Source of the DNA: Elusimicrobiota bacterium
GTDB taxonomy: Bacteria > CG03 > SLGR01 > PWQF01
Length of the DNA stretch: 7,646 nt
Assembly (NCBI GenBank): GCA_003556865.1
Contig: PWQF01000010.1
Location: forward strand, 1-7,646
Direction: 5' to 3'
This document shows positions 6,001 to 7,646 of this stretch, one piece after another. Numbering within the stretch: position 1 is the stretch's first letter; each line of letters begins with the position of its first letter. The notes beneath the pieces were generated by a model that saw only the letters and a list, made by a program, of their open reading frames with translations, had not been told where the DNA came from and made no database searches. Both the position numbers and the translations under genes were made by a program.

Positions 6001-7646
6001 CAACAGAATTTACCCTGACCCTTAGAACAGCAAACCTCTACCAGAGCGTGACAGCACGGGAATACGGCAGCAGTTACAATCTTAATAGCGGCACTTCCAC
6101 TGTTTATGTCAATCCTTCTTCTCCCCAGAAACTGCAGGTTCTTCTGCCCGGAGAAAAGGCTCTTCCCGGCTCCGAAACCGGCAAGGACCCTGAAAACCTT
6201 CCTCAGAACCTTACTGCCGGTGCAGAGGTTCCGGTAAGGGTTAAGGCAACTGATATATTCTGGAACGTGGTTGAGGTTGATGATAGTGTTACAATTAATA
6301 CTACCGACAGTAACGCCCTTGTTGATGAAACTGAAAAAGCTCTTATTTCCGGGACTACAGATTTTTACCTTACCTTTAAAACTGCAAATATGTATAACCC
6401 TGAACGGGTTCTTTATTCAACCCAGACGGTTACGGTTTCAGCTGCCGGTTACGAGCCCTATACATCTTCTCAGGTGCAGGTAGACCCGGCGGCTCCAGCT
6501 CTTCTCCAGGTACTTCTGCCCGGACAGACTCATGACCCGGGAACCGAATCAGGGTTGCTGGGCCAGCCCCAGGAGCAGGTGGCAGGCTCCACTTTCACCG
6601 TAAGTGTAAACCTGGCCGACCAGTTTCATAATATAGTTGACCAGAGCGTAATGGCTGAGGTAACCACTTCCGATCCTTTTGAGCCTTCAACACCGCAGGA
6701 AAGGGAACTCCTCTCCGGCAGCAGGAATTTTGATATATATTTTCACAGGGCCGCTCTTAATACAGTGACCGCTTCTACGGATGAGAGCGGCATTGCTTCC
6801 GGTATTTCAGATGAGATAACAGTTAATCCGGACGTCGCCGACCGGCTCCAGGTACTGGCAGAAGGGGTCGAGGCCGTTCCCGGTGATACCCAGAACAGGG
6901 GCAGGACAGGCCAGCCTGTTGAACAGACTGCAGGGGAATCTTTCCCTGTTACCGTAAGAGCTGTTGACAGGTTCTGGAACCTGGATATTTATGCCGATGC
7001 TTCAATTAGTTTGCGGGATGAAGATCCTAACAACCAGGTTCTGCCGGATCAGTCTCTTACCAGCGGGGATACAGTATTTAACCTTACAATGATTTCAAAA
7101 ACAGAGGAAGGGTTCAGGATTACCGCTTCAACTGCTGACAGCACCGCTTACCTGTCTGACACATCGGCCCCGGTACCTGTCAGCCCCGGCCCGCCTTCAA
7201 AGCTTTATGTTCTTGTTCCTGATGAATATTATGTTCCCGGCGCAGGAAAAGACGGGCCTGTTATCAATCAGACAGCCGGTGAACAGTTTACCGTACGGGT
7301 TAACCTTACCGATGATTACTGGAATATAGTTGATTCTCTGCCCCCCGCCCAGAGGCCGGAAGTGAGCATATACTCAGACGACCCCCACGCGGGCTCCCCC
7401 ACCCCCAGGACCATAACTGCGGATGGCTACCGTGATTTTAATATGACCCTTCTTACGGCCGGCACCTGGAATATTGTGGCTGAAGAGACAGTGGAAACTG
7501 ATATAGGAGTAGAATCTTCCACTTCTTCACCCGTAACCGTTGAAGCCAATATTCCTGCAAGGCTGCAGGTCCTTCTTCCCGGAGAAGAAGCCCTCCCCGG
7601 TTCTCTTTCAGGAAAAGATCCGGAGGCGCTTCCCCAGAGGCAGAGA
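3..7646 (+). CDS. Giant Ig-like repeat surface protein (internal fragment, open at both ends)
   Basis: One frame stays open for 2,548 codons across the whole window. I translated it line by line and found no stop or frame change. Bases 1-2 finish a codon that starts upstream. The visible protein is two tandem arrays of Ig-like domains: an A type (residues 1-984), a transition domain (985-1111) and a B type (1112-2548). It is rich in Asp, Glu, Gly, Thr, Ser and Trp, has only two Cys (686 and 1918), and shows no membrane segment, coiled coil or enzyme motif. Known proteins of this build are secreted or outer-surface stalks, adhesins or matrix components, so that is the inferred role; no ligand or partner can be named. 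The signal peptide, anchoring domain, start codon and ribosome binding site lie outside. ATA (Ile) and AGG/AGA (Arg) codons are frequent throughout both blocks, so the gene looks compositionally uniform. Certainty is very high that it is coding, moderate that it is extracellular. Confidence 0.96.
81..431 (+). repeat. A-unit 1
   Basis: Residues 27-143. It has the D-F-E-P-P start (27-31), the turn I-T-G-T-A-D-D-D (50-57), a variant Y-W-H-G motif with Trp at 81 and 88, and the ending K-A-E-D-N-A-G-N-I-E (125-134). A glycine-rich loop (60-64) follows the first turn, where most other units have a shorter connection. Confidence 0.85.
432..797 (+). repeat. A-unit 2
   Basis: Residues 144-265. D-K-E-P-P starts the unit. 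The usual G-T turn is changed to E-G-I-S-Y-D (167-172). The tyrosine of the Y-W-D-G motif is replaced, giving H-W-T-G-S-A-W (200-206). The ending G-E-D-S-A-G-N-I-E is intact (247-255). Confidence 0.82.
798..1148 (+). repeat. A-unit 3
   Basis: Residues 266-382. The starting turn is V-T-T-A-P, followed by I-R-G-T-A. The aromatic motif is Y-Y-D-G-S-E-W (317-323). Residues 342-347 (N-W-Y-Y-D-M) are encoded within a 20-base stretch (1025-1044) found again exactly in A-unit 8. The ending is A-E-D-A-I-G-N-I. Confidence 0.85.
1149..1508 (+). repeat. A-unit 4, with an acidic insertion at its end
   Basis: Residues 383-502. This is the best match to the unit consensus at its start (D-T-T-P-P at 383-387, I-S-G-T-S-S-D-E) and in the aromatic motif (Y-W-D-G-N-T-W, 432-438). 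The closing A-G-N is lost. After R-A-T-D-R-A-T comes an acidic stretch at about 485-497 with seven Glu/Asp in the eight residues 490-496 plus 486, and then a run of four isoleucines (498-501). Confidence 0.83.
1509..1859 (+). repeat. A-unit 5
   Basis: Residues 503-619. The turn is I-I-G-T-A-S-D-D-E-P-G-E-L, a loop (about 532-538) otherwise seen only in A-unit 8 (S-D-P-G-Q-L). It is the richest unit in tryptophan, with six (554, 561, 569, 581, 583, 589). The ending R-A-E-D-R-A-G-N is intact. Confidence 0.85.
1860..2219 (+). repeat. A-unit 6, degenerate closing strand
   Basis: Residues 620-739. It has V-S-G-T-A-E-S, then V-R-V-L-I-E and a Y-W-N-W motif (670-673). It contains Cys 686, one of only two cysteines in view. 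The closing motif has drifted from R-A-x-D-x-A-G-N to Q-A-R-D-D-S-L-P-Y-N, with a polar insertion up to 734. Confidence 0.8.
2220..2591 (+). repeat. A-unit 7
   Basis: Residues 740-863, the longest A unit (124). The start is D-T-G-P, and the turn is V-E-G-S-A-Q-D. The aromatic motif is replaced by Y-F-L-P-G-L-G-F (791-798), with no Trp until 807. The closing strand is R-G-W-D-N-I-G-N-M. Confidence 0.8.
2592..2954 (+). repeat. A-unit 8, last of block A
   Basis: Residues 864-984. It has a canonical D-T-T-P-P start, L-R-G-S-A-Q-D-S-D-P-G-Q-L, Y-W-D-G-S-T-W (920-926) and R-A-Y-D-K-A-G-N-V-E. It shares an exact 20-base segment with A-unit 3 (2825-2844 versus 1025-1044) and 15 bases with A-unit 0 (2898-2912 versus 30-44). 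Confidence 0.86.
2955..3335 (+). other. Transition domain between blocks A and B (B0)
   Basis: Residues 985-1111. The first strand is F-L-V-T-G. Then N-Q-T-A-G-T (997-1002) and V-E-A-L-D-R-Y-G (1008-1015) match the Q-T-A-G and A-V-D-E-F-W-N parts of block B. The pattern also resembles filamin- or invasin-type Ig domains ('T-A-G ... V-x-A-x-D-x-Y-G-N'). The leader with P-G-E and G-K-x-G that begins every B unit is missing. A charged stretch (1051-1066, mostly Glu/Asp) precedes F-R-F-R-T-A, and the domain closes with the V-N-P-A-T-P linker typical of block B. It is best read as a divergent first member of the B family. Confidence 0.75.
3336..3680 (+). repeat. B-unit 1
   Basis: Residues 1112-1226. 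It has a full leader (L-Q-I-I-Y-P-G-E, P-G-T, G-K-E-G). Q-T-A-G has drifted to Y-P-A-G, and the core motif is N-I-T-D-Q-Y-W-N (1147-1154). The usual F-R-T-A segment is replaced by L-V-L-V-T-A-G. Confidence 0.84.
3681..4031 (+). repeat. B-unit 2
   Basis: Residues 1227-1343. The leader is intact (L-Q-I-I-F-P-G-E, G-K-T-G). Q-T-A-G is lost (Q-P-S-N-S). The core is A-V-D-N-F-Y-N (1263-1269), with Tyr in place of the conserved Trp. Confidence 0.82.
4032..4394 (+). repeat. B-unit 3
   Basis: Residues 1344-1464. It shows a near-consensus leader, Q-E-Q-T-A-G, and N-L-T-D-Q-W-W-N (1379-1386). A Ser/Pro-rich loop at about 1404-1414 replaces the S-x-D-P turn. F-R-T-A is intact (1426-1429). Confidence 0.85.
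4395..4745 (+). repeat. B-unit 4
   Basis: Residues 1465-1581. The leader is L-Q-V-L-L-P-G-E, P-G-S, G-K-E-G, and the core A-V-D-E-F-W-N is at 1501-1507. F-R-T-A is replaced by L-K-D-A. The unit begins a run of four neighbours with the V-D-E-F-W-N flavour. Confidence 0.86.
4746..5084 (+). repeat. B-unit 5
   Basis: Residues 1582-1694. The leader is L-Q-V-L-A-P-G-E with G-R-E-G in place of G-K-x-G. It is followed by E-Q-T-A-G-E-S-F, T-V-D-E-F-W-N (1618-1624) and S-S-D-P-N-D (1636-1641). Confidence 0.86.
5085..5420 (+). repeat. B-unit 6
   Basis: Residues 1695-1806, the shortest unit but one with every motif present: V-P-G-E, G-K-S-G, A-Q-T-A-G and A-V-D-E-F-W-N (1731-1737). Seventeen bases coding the core motif (5196-5212) recur exactly in B-unit 7 (5538-5554). 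Confidence 0.86.
5421..5777 (+). repeat. B-unit 7
   Basis: Residues 1807-1925. The leader L-Q-I-L-A-P-G-E continues into a Gly/Glu-rich variant (1815-1829) without G-K-x-G. The core is G-V-D-E-F-W-N (1845-1851). The C-terminal half departs from consensus and ends with I-Y-C-Q-P-G-E-P, holding Cys 1918. Confidence 0.83.
5778..6131 (+). repeat. B-unit 8, the most divergent unit
   Basis: Residues 1926-2043. The leader has drifted to L-M-V-I-M-N-G-E and then G-G-K-T. The core is V-D-S-N-F-N (1966-1971), with the conserved Trp lost. The second half is normal (S-S-D-N, L-I-S-G-A-T-E-F, L-R-T-A). Confidence 0.8.
6132..6503 (+). repeat. B-unit 9
   Basis: Residues 2044-2167, the longest B unit (124). 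The leader is L-Q-V-L-L-P-G-E-K-A-L-P-G-S with an unusual G-K-D-P-E-N-L-P-Q (2060-2068), shared only with partial unit 13. The core is A-T-D-I-F-W-N (2082-2088), followed by F-K-T-A. Confidence 0.85.
6504..6845 (+). repeat. B-unit 10
   Basis: Residues 2168-2281. The leader ends G-L-L-G rather than G-K-x-G. The core is N-L-A-D-Q-F-H-N (2203-2210), with His where Trp is usual. T-S-D-P follows at 2222-2225. Confidence 0.84.
6846..7202 (+). repeat. B-unit 11
   Basis: Residues 2282-2400. The leader has lost the P of P-G-E (A-E-G-V) and runs on to R-G-R-T-G. Next come E-Q-T-A-G-E-S-F, A-V-D-R-F-W-N (2320-2326) and D-E-D-P-N-N (2339-2344). Confidence 0.84.
7203..7562 (+). repeat. B-unit 12
   Basis: Residues 2401-2520. 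The leader is shortened (L-Y-V-L-V-P-D-E, V-P-G-A-G-K-D-G). Then come N-Q-T-A-G, N-L-T-D-D-Y-W-N (2434-2441) and S-D-D-P-H-A-G (2458-2464). The F-R-T-A segment reads L-L-T-A-G. Confidence 0.85.
7563..7646 (+). repeat. B-unit 13, N-terminal part only
   Basis: Residues 2521-2548. The leader L-Q-V-L-L-P-G-E-E-A-L-P-G-S is followed by G-K-D-P-E-A-L-P-Q, as in B-unit 9. The window ends inside this unit at a codon boundary, so the array continues to the right. Confidence 0.87.

Larger units (their letters stand above)
3336..7646 (+). repeat. Block B: tandem array of Ig-like domains with a P-G-E / G-K leader
   Basis: The array covers residues 1112-2548: twelve complete units of 112-124 residues and the start of a thirteenth. 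The consensus in order is a leader L-Q-V-L-x-P-G-E, then P-G, then G-K-x-G; next Q-T-A-G and F-x-V-x-V; next A-V-D-E-F-W-N; then V-x-x-x-S-x-D-P; then L-x-S-G-x-x-x-F-x-x-x-F-R-T-A; and an ending strand with V-x-A-S followed by V-x-V-N-P-G-x-P-x-K. I recall similar 'L-L-P-G-E ... G-K-T-G ... A-V-D-x-x-W-N' repeats in very large proteins of several bacterial lineages, but cannot check this here. Two flavours are interspersed: N-L-T-D-Q-x-W-N (units 1, 3, 10, 12) and V-D-E-F-W-N (units 4-7; 11 is close). Confidence 0.9.

Noticed and set aside
6271..6483. Plus-strand open frame of 70 codons in another frame
   Set aside because: It lies inside B-units 9 and 10 in a different phase from the giant gene, with a low-complexity hydrophobic product and no family resemblance.
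7341..7406. C-rich stretch with several runs of five or six C (7341-7346, 7382-7386, 7396-7400, 7402-7406), possibly G-quadruplex-forming on the minus strand
   Set aside because: Loops between the runs are long and uneven, and the runs are explained by Pro, Ser-Pro and Asp-Pro codons in the open frame.
1..7646. A multi-gene undescribed system (defence, secretion or biosynthetic cluster)
   Set aside because: The window holds only one gene fragment. No second gene, operon boundary or catalytic domain is visible, so no system can be claimed from it.

Overview
The window lies entirely inside one very large plus-strand gene. Reading from base 3, all 2,548 codons to base 7646 are open, with no stop, frameshift or recognisable gene start. 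(Residue n of the visible protein begins at base 3n.) The gene enters from the left already in mid-domain and leaves on the right in mid-domain, so its N-terminus, C-terminus, promoter, signal peptide and anchor are all outside. I see no second gene, RNA gene, mobile element, CRISPR array or intergenic region. Shorter open frames on both strands (up to 161 codons, on the minus strand) are shadows of this gene.

The protein is an array of Ig-like beta-sandwich domains in two blocks. Block A (bases 3-2954) has the end of one unit and eight complete units of about 117-124 residues. They are tryptophan-rich and marked by a 'D-T-T-P-P' start, an early 'x-G-T-A/S-x-D' turn, a 'Y-W-D-G-x-x-W' motif and an 'R-A-x-D-x-A-G-N' end. 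At about base 2955 the protein changes abruptly. A transition domain (2955-3335) leads into block B (3336-7646), with twelve complete units and the start of a thirteenth, each about 112-124 residues. Block B units carry a 'L-Q-V-L-x-P-G-E ... P-G ... G-K-x-G' leader, then 'Q-T-A-G', then 'V-D-E-F-W-N'. That gives 21 complete domains and two partial ones in view.

No catalytic motif is visible. The sequence is acidic, has only two cysteines in 2,548 residues and is built like a long extracellular stalk, so a secreted or surface-anchored giant adhesin-like or structural protein is the best reading. The function itself is not demonstrated.

The genome is bacterial in style (long uninterrupted frame, about half G+C by eye), with strong use of ATA for Ile and AGG/AGA for Arg. 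Giant Ig-repeat genes of this sort, and this kind of codon choice, are reported from uncultivated lineages such as Omnitrophota, Elusimicrobiota and relatives. I offer that placement only as a weak inference. Repeat units differ at many synonymous positions, so the array looks old and maintained by selection rather than a recent expansion or an assembly artefact.
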